64,000 nt of DNA, from the NCBI RefSeq assembly GCF_002585305.1, contig NZ_NUNF01000013.1:62001-126000 (forward strand), given 5' to 3'. This document shows positions 15,338-23,247 of the stretch, piece by piece. Made by a program: the position numbers and the translations under genes. Positions within the stretch are counted from its first letter, which is position 1, and each line of letters opens with the position of its first letter. The DNA comes from Bacillus sp. AFS037270 (GTDB lineage Bacteria; Bacillota; Bacilli; Bacillales_B; DSM-18226). The notes below the pieces were generated by a model. The model saw only the letters and a list, made by a program, of their open reading frames with translations. It was not told the DNA's origin and did no database searches.

Positions 15338-16756
15338 TTAGTTTGTAATCGGTGCCGTTGGTAAATATTTCTTTACCTCAAATGATTTTTTAACAATCGT
15401 GCGCGCCTCTTTAATATCTTCAATTTCATCGAGGGCCATTAACTGCGCCACGATATTACCGATCGCAGTAGCTTCAACTGGTCCTGCATATACTTCTTTC
15501 TTTGTTATATCAGCGACAAGTTGATTTAACATTTCATTTTGACAGCCGCCGCCAATGACATTGATTTTTTCAAATCTCTTTTCAAAAATTTCCTCAATTT
15601 CGTGAACGGCATCCTGATAGCTATCTGCTAAACTATCATATACGCATTTTGCGACTTCTCCCGGTGTGCTAGGAATCGGCTGACCTGTTTCCACACAATA
15701 ATTCATGATTTCCTGAATCATGTTCTCAGGTTTTAAGAAACGGTCATCATTCACGTTAACAATAGCCCTGAAGTCCTTAGCTTCTCTAGCTAAATCGACT
15801 AGTTCGGCAAATGAATATTCATTATTGTAGTTACGTTTAACCTCTTGAATCATCCAGAGACCCATAATATTTTTTAAGAACCGGTATTGATAATCGATTC
15901 CGCCCTCATTAGTGAAGTTGTAATCGAGTGCTTTTGTTACACAGATTGGGAAGTAATTTTCTACTCCAATCAGCGACCATGTACCGGAGCTGATATAAAT
16001 CGTTTCATTTTCTTCGGGTACGGCAATTACTGCTGAACCTGTATCATGTGTTGCCGGTAGAATCACTTGAAGGTCAAAGCCTAACTCTGAAACTAGTTCT
16101 TCCCTTAATGTTCCAAGAACCGTCTTTGGCGTTTTAATTTCGTGGAACATTTCTTTATTAATTCCCAATAGATCTAATAAGTCATGATCCCATTTTTTTG
16201 TAAAAGCATTGACTAATTGTGTAGATGTAGCATTTGTGTATTCGTTTGCTTTTTTCCCTGTGAGCAAATAGTTAAAGTAATCCGGAATCATTAAGAATGA
16301 TTTTGCCTGGTCTAAGATTTCCGGTGCGTTTTGTCTAATCGAATATAATTGATAAATGGTATTAAACTTTTGGAACTGGATGCCTGTTTCTAGATACAGA
16401 CGCTCCTTCATGATCTTTTCAAAAACTTGCTCCATCATACCGTCTGTTCTTGGGTCACGATAAGAAACTGCTTCAGTCAATGGTTGATTCTTATCATCCA
16501 ATAACACAAAATCGACTGCCCAAGTATCAATTCCGATACTATCCGGCTTTATGCCAAGTTCATTGCACTTTTTTAATCCATTTTTTATTTCTTGAAAAAG
16601 CTTGTCGGCTTCCCAGCAATAGGAGTCGCCTTTTTTGACAATTTTGTTTTCAAAACGATGAATTTCATCTAGTTTTAATAATCCATTTTCTAGGTAGCCT
16701 AATATGAGCCGGCCGCTAGACGCACCAATATCAACAGCAATACTGTATTTTGTCAT
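15338..16756 (-). CDS. rhaB: Rhamnulokinase
   Basis: 472 residues of the FGGY carbohydrate kinase fold. It phosphorylates L-rhamnulose with ATP. Visible motifs are the N-terminal phosphate loop VDIGASSGRLILG, DTWAVDFVLLD, ATHDTGSAVIAVP, ISSGTWSLIG and the adenosine motif NVIGGGCQNEML. Three starts are in frame (GTG 16765, ATG 16762, ATG 16756); 16756 has the best spacing to GAGAGG. First gene of rhaBA; a cre site lies just upstream. Confidence 0.95.
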   Translation of the reverse strand: MTKYSIAVDIGASSGRLILGYLENGLLKLDEIHRFENKIVKKGDSYCWEADKLFQEIKNGLKKCNELGIKPDSIGIDTWAVDFVLLDDKNQPLTEAVSYRDPRTDGMMEQVFEKIMKERLYLETGIQFQKFNTIYQLYSIRQNAPEILDQAKSFLMIPDYFNYLLTGKKANEYTNATSTQLVNAFTKKWDHDLLDLLGINKEMFHEIKTPKTVLGTLREELVSELGFDLQVILPATHDTGSAVIAVPEENETIYISSGTWSLIGVENYFPICVTKALDYNFTNEGGIDYQYRFLKNIMGLWMIQEVKRNYNNEYSFAELVDLAREAKDFRAIVNVNDDRFLKPENMIQEIMNYCVETGQPIPSTPGEVAKCVYDSLADSYQDAVHEIEEIFEKRFEKINVIGGGCQNEMLNQLVADITKKEVYAGPVEATAIGNIVAQLMALDEIEDIKEARTIVKKSFEVKKYLPTAPITN

Positions 16757-16773
16757 TAACATCACCTCTCGGT

Positions 16774-16787
16774 TGGAAACGCTTACT
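16774..16787. promoter_or_regulatory. cre-like site of rhaBA
   Basis: TGGAAACGCTTACT (reverse AGTAAGCGTTTCCA), about 18 bp upstream of the start codon and downstream of an AT-rich -10-like TATTATATAA on the minus strand. This is a roadblock-type CcpA position. Confidence 0.55.
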
Positions 16788-16886
16788 GATATATTTATAT
16801 AATACTAGAAAATGACGTTTTTCCTATAACTTGATTCGACCAATTTATTGTCCTTATTTGCCAACCTTAATTCTTAAATACCAAAA

Positions 16887-16913
16887 AACACCACAGATTT
16901 TTTCTGTGGTGTT
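16887..16913 (-). terminator. Terminator of the EamA transporter gene
   Basis: AACACCACAGA/TCTGTGGTGTT perfect stem with a 5-base T-rich loop and a T-run on the minus strand. Confidence 0.85.
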
Positions 16914-16983
16914 ATCATCCCTATCCATTTCTCAGGATGTATTGATAGTTTTTGTTATTTAGCCCTATCAGTGGGAGGACTCT

Positions 16984-17901
16984 TTACATTACCGCTTTAT
17001 TTGACCCAGTAGAAACCACGGTTTTAGCCGATGGCATATTTGCAATAAATACGCCTAGTAATACCAAAATACCGCCAATGATTTGATTCAGCAAGATATG
17101 ATTCCCTAAAATAAAATGGGAGGCAAGAATCGCGACAAACGGCTGGATATTCATGAACATTGAAGCTGTACCTGCACCCACTTTAGCTACGCCTTTATTC
17201 CACCAAAACCCGGCAATACCTTGAGCCATGATCCCAGCAAAAATTAACAAAATCCACATAAAAAGAGAATGGCTGATGACAGTGCCGCTCACAAAACTTT
17301 CGACACCGGCAGCAGGAATCATCAGTACACTTCCTAGTACGGTTGAGTATATCGTAATAATAAATGTGTTCATGGTTTTTGATAAACCTCGGATAAATAA
17401 TATACTAATTGAGAGGCAAAGCATGGCGATTAGTATGTTAAAATCTCCCCATGAGATTCCCAAACCGCCATTTGCAACACCAATAATTGAAAAAACACCA
17501 ATTAAACTAATAAAGGCTCCTGCCGATTTTTTAATGGTAAACTTGACCTTAAAAATAATCCGTTCCAACAAAATGGTGGCTATCGGTGCCAAGGAAATAA
17601 TTAATGAGGCGTTTGCGGGTGTTGTATGATGAAGACCAGTAAAGTAAAAGGTTTGATTTAACAGTGTTCCAAAAATCCCTACACCCACTAGGAATTTCCA
17701 CTCTGAGATGGTGGGTCGCTTCATTCCTTTATGAATCAAGGCAACGATAATCAAAAAAAGTGAGGTAAAGCAAATTCGAACGGTTGATAAAAAAACAGGT
17801 GAAAATCCTTGCAGTAAATAGGCACTGACCGGATAATTACAACCCCATAAAACAGAAACCAAAAAGAGACTAATAAAAGCTTTTATCATACTACTCGACA
17901 T
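16984..17901 (-). CDS. EamA/DMT-family membrane transporter
   Basis: 305 residues with about ten hydrophobic helices in two EamA repeats (RhaT/YdcZ-type fold). Start-side motif LVSVLWGCNYPVSAYLL; the second repeat has IAGFWWNKGVAKVGAGTASMFMN. The family moves metabolites, often outward. The divergent AraC regulator (18142-19164) shares the intergenic region and is its obvious controller. In this glycan region a sugar or aromatic exporter/importer is possible, but substrate cannot be inferred. Confidence 0.75.
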   Translation of the reverse strand: MSSSMIKAFISLFLVSVLWGCNYPVSAYLLQGFSPVFLSTVRICFTSLFLIIVALIHKGMKRPTISEWKFLVGVGIFGTLLNQTFYFTGLHHTTPANASLIISLAPIATILLERIIFKVKFTIKKSAGAFISLIGVFSIIGVANGGLGISWGDFNILIAMLCLSISILFIRGLSKTMNTFIITIYSTVLGSVLMIPAAGVESFVSGTVISHSLFMWILLIFAGIMAQGIAGFWWNKGVAKVGAGTASMFMNIQPFVAILASHFILGNHILLNQIIGGILVLLGVFIANMPSAKTVVSTGSNKAVM

Positions 17902-18141
17902 TTACCATAGACAACCCTTCTCAAAATGTTTTTGTTGGTGACTTTTATTAGTATAGCATGGTATTTCGCTAATCGAAAGAATTATTAATGGGAATTTTCA
18001 TTCCTCTTTCCCAAGTTAAATGGATTAGAATTTCCTGTTTGCCGGCAGCCAAACACACGTAAATCTCTTTTAGTACTATATAAAGGAATAAGAAATTGAT
18101 AAACTATATCTATAGGAATTTCATGCAAATAAAGGAGGGTG

Positions 18142-19164
18142 ATGAATATGGATACGACCATTATTGAAAAACAATTGATGGAAATGAGTGAATATGAAAG
18201 AAAGTATTCAGGCACGCCCCAACACCCAAGACATTATTCCCACTTAGAAGACTCAGAACTAACTTTTTCTACGGGCATTCAAGCTCCCGACATTGTACCG
18301 GTAGATTATTTTTTTAAACCTGATCAAAATGTTGTATTTTTAAAACATCCTCGTTTTATCAAATTTACTGACCATAGACATTCCTTTATTGAAATGAACT
18401 ATGTATACTCAGGTACTTGTACACAATTCATTAATGGCAAAGAGGTTATCCTCAAAGAAGGAGATCTTTGTTTACTAGATACCAATGTTATGCACGGAAT
18501 TGAAAGCGCCTCCGAAAATGATATTATTATCAACATCATGATTCGAACAAGTTATTTTGATTCGGCACTGCTTCAAAGACTATCCGGAAATGATTTATTA
18601 ACCGATTTTTTCGTAAATGCCATTTATCAACAAAAGAAAGATAGCCGGTATATCATTTTTCCTAAAGGTCCCAACAATCGACTTAAAGAAATCATCATCC
18701 AAGCATTGGGAGAATTCTTTCATCCGCAGCTTTGCTCGAATGAGGCAATCAATTCATATATGCTGTTAATTTTTACAGAGCTTTTAAGGATTTATAATAG
18801 CTATTCTAAGGACAAAGAAGAACCAACCTTTAAGAAAGCGATTATCTCGGAGATTCTAAGTTATATGGAACAAAATTATCAGGCGATGACACTAGAACAA
18901 ACAGCTGAGAAGTTTCACTTTCATCCGAATCATCTAACTAGATTACTAAAAACCAACTTAGGCAAGACATTTATTGAATTATCACATCAATTAAAAATAA
19001 AAAATGCCTGCACCCTGTTAGAGAATACTGATTTTACAATCGATCAGATCGCAAATAAAGTTGGGTACACCAATATTACCTTTTTCTATAAATCATTTAA
19101 AAAAATTCATGGCGTTACCCCCGCCGAATATCGCAAGAAGAACCACGAAAGCCCTACTCCTTAG
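18142..19164 (+). CDS. AraC-family transcriptional regulator B (cupin sensor)
   Basis: About 340 residues. The cupin sensor (~70-150: HRHSFIEMNYVYSGTC) is followed by a C-terminal double helix-turn-helix (~235-330: FHPNHLTRLLKTNLGKTF; QIANKVGYTNITFFYKSF; TPAEYR). Paralogue of the regulator at 12804-13829. GTG 18139, ATG 18142 and ATG 18148 all follow GGAGGG; an ATG start is preferred. Divergent from the EamA transporter, which is its most likely target. The coding end overlaps its own terminator. Confidence 0.85.
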   Translation: MNMDTTIIEKQLMEMSEYERKYSGTPQHPRHYSHLEDSELTFSTGIQAPDIVPVDYFFKPDQNVVFLKHPRFIKFTDHRHSFIEMNYVYSGTCTQFINGKEVILKEGDLCLLDTNVMHGIESASENDIIINIMIRTSYFDSALLQRLSGNDLLTDFFVNAIYQQKKDSRYIIFPKGPNNRLKEIIIQALGEFFHPQLCSNEAINSYMLLIFTELLRIYNSYSKDKEEPTFKKAIISEILSYMEQNYQAMTLEQTAEKFHFHPNHLTRLLKTNLGKTFIELSHQLKIKNACTLLENTDFTIDQIANKVGYTNITFFYKSFKKIHGVTPAEYRKKNHESPTP

Positions 19165-19179
19165 TAGACTTTCGTGGTT
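19141..19179 (+). terminator. Terminator of AraC regulator B
   Basis: AACCACGAAAG/CTTTCGTGGTT stem, then TTTTTTG. The left arm lies inside the coding region. Confidence 0.9.
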
Positions 19180-19315
19180 TTTTGTTACTGCATGAAATTT
19201 GTGAACAAATTGTGACCAAAATCACCAAAAAGAACGATATAACCAAAACATTGTCAGACTATTCTATAAAATCTATACTTTCAATTAGAGTTTACATCTT
19301 GGCTTGATTCACTTT

Positions 19316-19329
19316 TGTAAGTGTTTACA
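19316..19329. promoter_or_regulatory. Palindromic cre-like operator TGTAAGTGTTTACA upstream of dctP
   Basis: A TGTAA/TTACA palindrome 28 bp upstream of the dctP start. The identical 14-mer occurs upstream of the sugar-binding lipoprotein gene at 61870-63180. It differs from cre only in having TG in place of CG at the centre. Confidence 0.5.
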
Positions 19330-19356
19330 ATTTTATAAGAATCGGAGGATTGGGAA

Positions 19357-20610
19357 ATGAAAATCAATTTTAAAAGTCTTACAACCCAGGTTTTAATCGC
19401 AATTGTACTTGGTATTATCTTTGGTGCCTTATTTCCAAAAACAGGTGCAGATTTAAAAGTCTTATCGGATATTTTTGTTAAAATGATCAAGATGGTTATT
19501 GCACCAATTATTTTCTTAACAATTGTCGTTGGTATTGCTGGCATGGGGGATATGAAAAAAGTCGGCAGGATCGGCGGAAAAGCATTATTATACTTTGAAA
19601 TCGTTTCCACTATATCTTTGGCAATCGGAATCCTGTTTGCCACTATTTTTAAACCTGGTGCGGGAGTTAATGCACATAGCGCGAAAGCAGATATTACTCA
19701 ATTTACTAAACAAGCCGCCGAAGGAAGTCACAGTTTCATGGATTTTATCATGGGAATCATTCCTGATAACTTCTTGGGGGCAATGGTAAACGGCCAGCTT
19801 TTACCGATTCTTTTCTTAGCCGTTCTGTTTGGAATTGCCTTATCTGGGCTTGGAGAAAAAGGAAAATCAGTTATTGATCTTTTTGAAAAACTGTCTGAAA
19901 CATTCTTTCGGATTGTAAATATTATTATGTACTATTCACCTATAGCAGCGTTCGGTGCTATCTCCTATACAATTGGTGAATTTGGTATCGGTTCCCTCGT
20001 ATCTCTTGGAAAATTGTTTGGATTGACTGTCTTAGCCATGTTAGCATTTATTGTTATCGTTTTAGGCGGAATTGCAAAGTTCTATCGATTTAATATTTTT
20101 CAATTTATACGCTATATCAAAGATGAAATCTTTTTAGTACTAGGCACATCATCTTCTGAATCAGCTCTTCCTAAAATGGTTGAGAAGCTTGAGAAATACG
20201 GTTGTTCCAAGTCAGTTGTCGGTCTAGTTGTTCCTACAGGCTACTCTTTTAATCTAGATGGAACATCTATCTATCTTTCTATGGCTGCCCTCTTTATTGC
20301 CCAGGCTTTCGGGGTTCACTTAAGCTTTGGTCAAGAGGTCACATTACTTGGTGTGTTAATGCTTACCTCCAAAGGAGCAGCTGGTGTAACAGGCTCCGGG
20401 TTTGTTACTTTGGCGGCAACGCTAGCTGCCTTCCCAAGTGTTCCTGTTGAAGGGATTGCCCTTCTTCTAGGGGTTGACCGGTTTATGTCTACAGCTCGTG
20501 CCTTAACAAACTTAATTGGCAATGGGGTCGCAACAGTTGTTGTTTCGAAAATGGAAAATGAGTTCGATGAGAATGTGAATTCCAAGCAATCTATTAGTAA
20601 AACAGCCTAA
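19357..20610 (+). CDS. dctP: C4-dicarboxylate:cation symporter (DctP/DctA type)
   Basis: 417 residues of the DAACS (glutamate/dicarboxylate) family. Helical-hairpin signatures are present: the serine-rich LGTSSSESALPKM, then GYSFNLDGTSIYLS, and near the end VDRFMSTARALTNLIGN. It takes up succinate, fumarate and malate. It is followed by a response regulator and a sensor kinase of the DctR/DctS type, an order reversed from B. subtilis dctB-dctS-dctR-dctP, and no DctB-like binding protein is present. Confidence 0.85.
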   Translation: MKINFKSLTTQVLIAIVLGIIFGALFPKTGADLKVLSDIFVKMIKMVIAPIIFLTIVVGIAGMGDMKKVGRIGGKALLYFEIVSTISLAIGILFATIFKPGAGVNAHSAKADITQFTKQAAEGSHSFMDFIMGIIPDNFLGAMVNGQLLPILFLAVLFGIALSGLGEKGKSVIDLFEKLSETFFRIVNIIMYYSPIAAFGAISYTIGEFGIGSLVSLGKLFGLTVLAMLAFIVIVLGGIAKFYRFNIFQFIRYIKDEIFLVLGTSSSESALPKMVEKLEKYGCSKSVVGLVVPTGYSFNLDGTSIYLSMAALFIAQAFGVHLSFGQEVTLLGVLMLTSKGAAGVTGSGFVTLAATLAAFPSVPVEGIALLLGVDRFMSTARALTNLIGNGVATVVVSKMENEFDENVNSKQSISKTA

Positions 20611-20637
20611 CCTCCTGTAAAACTGGATAAAAGACTT

Positions 20638-20658
20638 CAGCCACGAAAACCGTGGCTG
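20638..20658 (+). terminator. Terminator of dctP
   Basis: CAGCCACG/CGTGGCTG with a short loop, then TTTTTTT. This makes the regulator genes a separate or read-through unit. Confidence 0.85.
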
Positions 20659-20721
20659 TTTTTTTGAGGATAGGAAAAAAAGTAGGGTATAATGGTAGAA
20701 AAGATATCAAAGGAGAAAAGT

Positions 20722-21399
20722 ATGGAGCCAATCAAAGTCTTGATTGTCGAGGATGACCCGATGGTCATGGAGATTAATGCTCAATTCGTTTCCAAGCTTC
20801 CTGGCTTTAAGTTAGCTGGAAAAGCTTTCACTGGTAAAGAGGCTATTTCATTCATTAATGATGAAAAGCCAAATCTCGTTTTACTTGATTTCTTTTTACC
20901 AGACACAAATGGACTTACTTTGTTACAAACCATTAGAAATAACCATTATCCTTTAGACGTTATTCTCTTAACAGCCAATCGCGATCCACACCATATCCAG
21001 GAGATTTTCCGGGCTGGTGTTGTGGATTATATTGTCAAACCATTCCGATTTGACCGTTTTCAAACAGCACTTGATCAATATCGTCAAAATTTTAAAAAAT
21101 TCAAGGAAAATAAACCCCTTGAGCAAGCAGATTTGGACGCTTTAGTGGGAGTTCAACTCAAGGGAGGCGAGCCAGAGGACTATTTGCCAAAAGGGTTGAA
21201 TGACAGAACCCTCCAGCAAATAGTACAATTTTTAAAAGGACAAGCTGAACCTCTTTCTTCTGAAGATGTTGCCGCAGGCATTGGCTTAGCCCGCGTAACC
21301 GTTCGCCGTTACTTAGATTATCTAGAAAAAAAAGGCGAGATTGTAATGGAAATCCAATACGGTTCCGTTGGCCGTCCAATGAATAAGTACAGGTTATAA
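20722..21399 (+). CDS. dctR: Response regulator, CitB/DctR family
   Basis: 225 residues from ATG 20722 (AAAGGAG site); an earlier in-frame ATG at 20692 lacks a site. Receiver domain ~5-125 with the acidic pair EDD at 10-12, phosphoacceptor Asp56 in LLDFFLPD and the VKPF lysine. The C-terminal helix-turn-helix (SEDVAAGIGLARVTVRRYLDYL) is typical of CitB-type regulators. It should activate dctP when phosphorylated by the kinase encoded 31 bp downstream. Confidence 0.85.
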   Translation: MEPIKVLIVEDDPMVMEINAQFVSKLPGFKLAGKAFTGKEAISFINDEKPNLVLLDFFLPDTNGLTLLQTIRNNHYPLDVILLTANRDPHHIQEIFRAGVVDYIVKPFRFDRFQTALDQYRQNFKKFKENKPLEQADLDALVGVQLKGGEPEDYLPKGLNDRTLQQIVQFLKGQAEPLSSEDVAAGIGLARVTVRRYLDYLEKKGEIVMEIQYGSVGRPMNKYRL

Positions 21400-21430
21400 C
21401 CTTGAAGAAAAAAATGAAAGTGGGGATCCT

Positions 21431-23017
21431 GTGCGAAACAAACGACCACGGTTTCGTCTTCAAACTACGATTACCTTTTTAGTCTGCGGAGTTGTTGCAC
21501 TTGCTTTATTTGTCACCGATTTGCTCATAAGTAACGAAATAGGGGAAGCGACACTAAATAATCAAACAGATAAAGCGATGAATATTGCCAGGATGGTTGC
21601 GCATTCTCCCCTTACTATTAACAATTTGGAACAAAAGCAAAATGAATGGGAGATACAGAATTATACCCGTGAAATGACTAATATAACTAACGTCGAATTT
21701 ATTGTTGTGATGGATATGAATGGGATACGGAAAACGCATCCTAGTCCAGATAAAATTGGTCAACATTTTGTTGGAGGCGATGAAGGACCCGTTCTCCGTG
21801 GTCAAGAAAAGACCTCCATCGCAAAGGGAACATTAGGGTACTCTTTAAGAGCCTTTACTCCAGTATATTCATACTCTGGAAAACAAATTGGCGCTGTTGC
21901 GGTAGGAATTTCTCTTAATAAGGTCAAACAAGACGTTAAAAACAGCAAACATGTCATTTATTTAGCTGTTATTTTCGGCGTATTAATTGGAGTTATTGGG
22001 GCAATTTTTTTGGCTAGAAAAATAAAGAAAAGTATGTTTGGACTGGAACCATTTGAAATTGGTAAATTACTTGAAGAAAGAAGTGCCATGCTACAATCAA
22101 CTAAGGAAGGAATTCTAGCTGTTGATCAGGATGCCCGCATCACACTCATTAATAATGAAGGACTGCGGTTATTCGAAGAAGCGGGAATGAAAGAAAACCC
22201 TGTCGGCCACTTTGTGGACCAATACCTCCCTCAACTTCAATTGCGAAATGTCTTAGAAACAGGGAAACCGAGTCTGAATATTGAAGTTGATTTATCTGGT
22301 ATTACCCTATTTGCAAACCAACTGCCGATTATTGTCGGTAATCAAATGGTTGGTGCCATTACTACTTTTCGTAACAAAACAGAAATTAATAAGTTAGCAG
22401 AAGAGCTCACTGGGGTCACACTTTATGCAGAGGCATTAAGGGCCCAATCCCATGAATTCATGAACAAACTTCATGTTGTTTTAGGATTAGTTCACCTGCA
22501 GCAATATGAAAAGCTTTCCGATTATATTAACCAGATTTCCGACCAGCTTCAAAATGAAGTCGGTTATATTGTCAGCAAAATAAAGGACCCCGCTCTAGCA
22601 GGGTTCATACTTGGAAAAATGAGCTACGCAAGGGAAATGGGGGCAGAACTTTCCTTCTCAGGAGAAGGTACCTTGCCTGAACCTGCCCTGCCTGAAACTA
22701 CTCATGAAATAATTACTATTATTGGAAACTTAACTGATAATGCTTTAGAGGCTCTTTCCGGCCAAGAGAATAAAAAGGTATTGATTCATTTTGATTATTA
22801 TGATCATGAGCTTTTAATTGAAATAGCGGACAATGGTCCCGGAATTGAAGCGAATATGGTTAAGCAGGTCTTTTCGAAAGGGTTTTCTACAAAAGGGAAC
22901 GATCGAGGAATCGGTTTATTTCTTGTTAAACGCAGCTTAGAAAAACTTCACGGTCAGATAGAACTTTCTTCAGAGGTTGGTAAAGGAACGAGATTTACTA
23001 TTACTCTCCCCTACTAA
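21431..23017 (+). CDS. dctS: Sensor histidine kinase, CitA/DctS family
   Basis: 528 residues starting at GTG. Membrane helices at ~13-33 and ~176-196 bracket an extracytoplasmic sensor domain containing the family motif GIRKTHPSPDKIGQ. A PAS domain follows (~215-315), then the phosphoacceptor His341 in AQSHEFMNKLH and the ATPase domain with NLTDNALEAL, DNGPGI and GIGLFLVK. The domain order and sequence fit dicarboxylate/citrate sensors of two-component systems. With the upstream regulator it should sense external C4 acids. Confidence 0.85.
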   Translation: MRNKRPRFRLQTTITFLVCGVVALALFVTDLLISNEIGEATLNNQTDKAMNIARMVAHSPLTINNLEQKQNEWEIQNYTREMTNITNVEFIVVMDMNGIRKTHPSPDKIGQHFVGGDEGPVLRGQEKTSIAKGTLGYSLRAFTPVYSYSGKQIGAVAVGISLNKVKQDVKNSKHVIYLAVIFGVLIGVIGAIFLARKIKKSMFGLEPFEIGKLLEERSAMLQSTKEGILAVDQDARITLINNEGLRLFEEAGMKENPVGHFVDQYLPQLQLRNVLETGKPSLNIEVDLSGITLFANQLPIIVGNQMVGAITTFRNKTEINKLAEELTGVTLYAEALRAQSHEFMNKLHVVLGLVHLQQYEKLSDYINQISDQLQNEVGYIVSKIKDPALAGFILGKMSYAREMGAELSFSGEGTLPEPALPETTHEIITIIGNLTDNALEALSGQENKKVLIHFDYYDHELLIEIADNGPGIEANMVKQVFSKGFSTKGNDRGIGLFLVKRSLEKLHGQIELSSEVGKGTRFTITLPY

Positions 23018-23038
23018 TTAAAGGGAAGAGCTAACAGT

Positions 23039-23152
23039 GTGTTTAATGATAGAGCAAGAGAAAAAGTCCGGGCAGCGGTTGTCAAAGCAGCGCATGAAAC
23101 AGGTGCGGCACGCAAAGAGCTTCGGAGGGCAGCAAATTCAGCCAACGTTTAG
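23039..23152 (+). pseudogene. Relic of a malic enzyme C-terminus (alternatively a 37-residue peptide)
   Basis: A short open frame from GTG 23039 to TAG 23152 encodes FNDRAREKVRAAVVKAAHE, then TGAARKELRR. It aligns with the end of malic enzymes such as the intact copy at 41450-42697 (FDRRVAAHVAAAVAKTAMET, then GVAQKK). Only this tail is left; nothing upstream, directly after dctS, is recognisable. It carries its own AAGGGAAGAG-like site and is followed by a good terminator, so expression as a peptide is not excluded. Confidence 0.55.
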
Positions 23153-23186
23153 GTCGTAATAACCTATTAGTCTATATTAGAGTTAA

Positions 23187-23214
23187 GGGACCGCCAATGA
23201 TAAGAGGCGGTCCC
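23187..23214 (+). terminator. Terminator after dctS and the malic enzyme relic
   Basis: GGGACCGCC/GGCGGTCCC stem with a 10-base loop, then TTTTTCTTT. Confidence 0.9.
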
Positions 23215-23247
23215 TTTTTCTTTAAGCGATTCATGGATTTTAACCTT

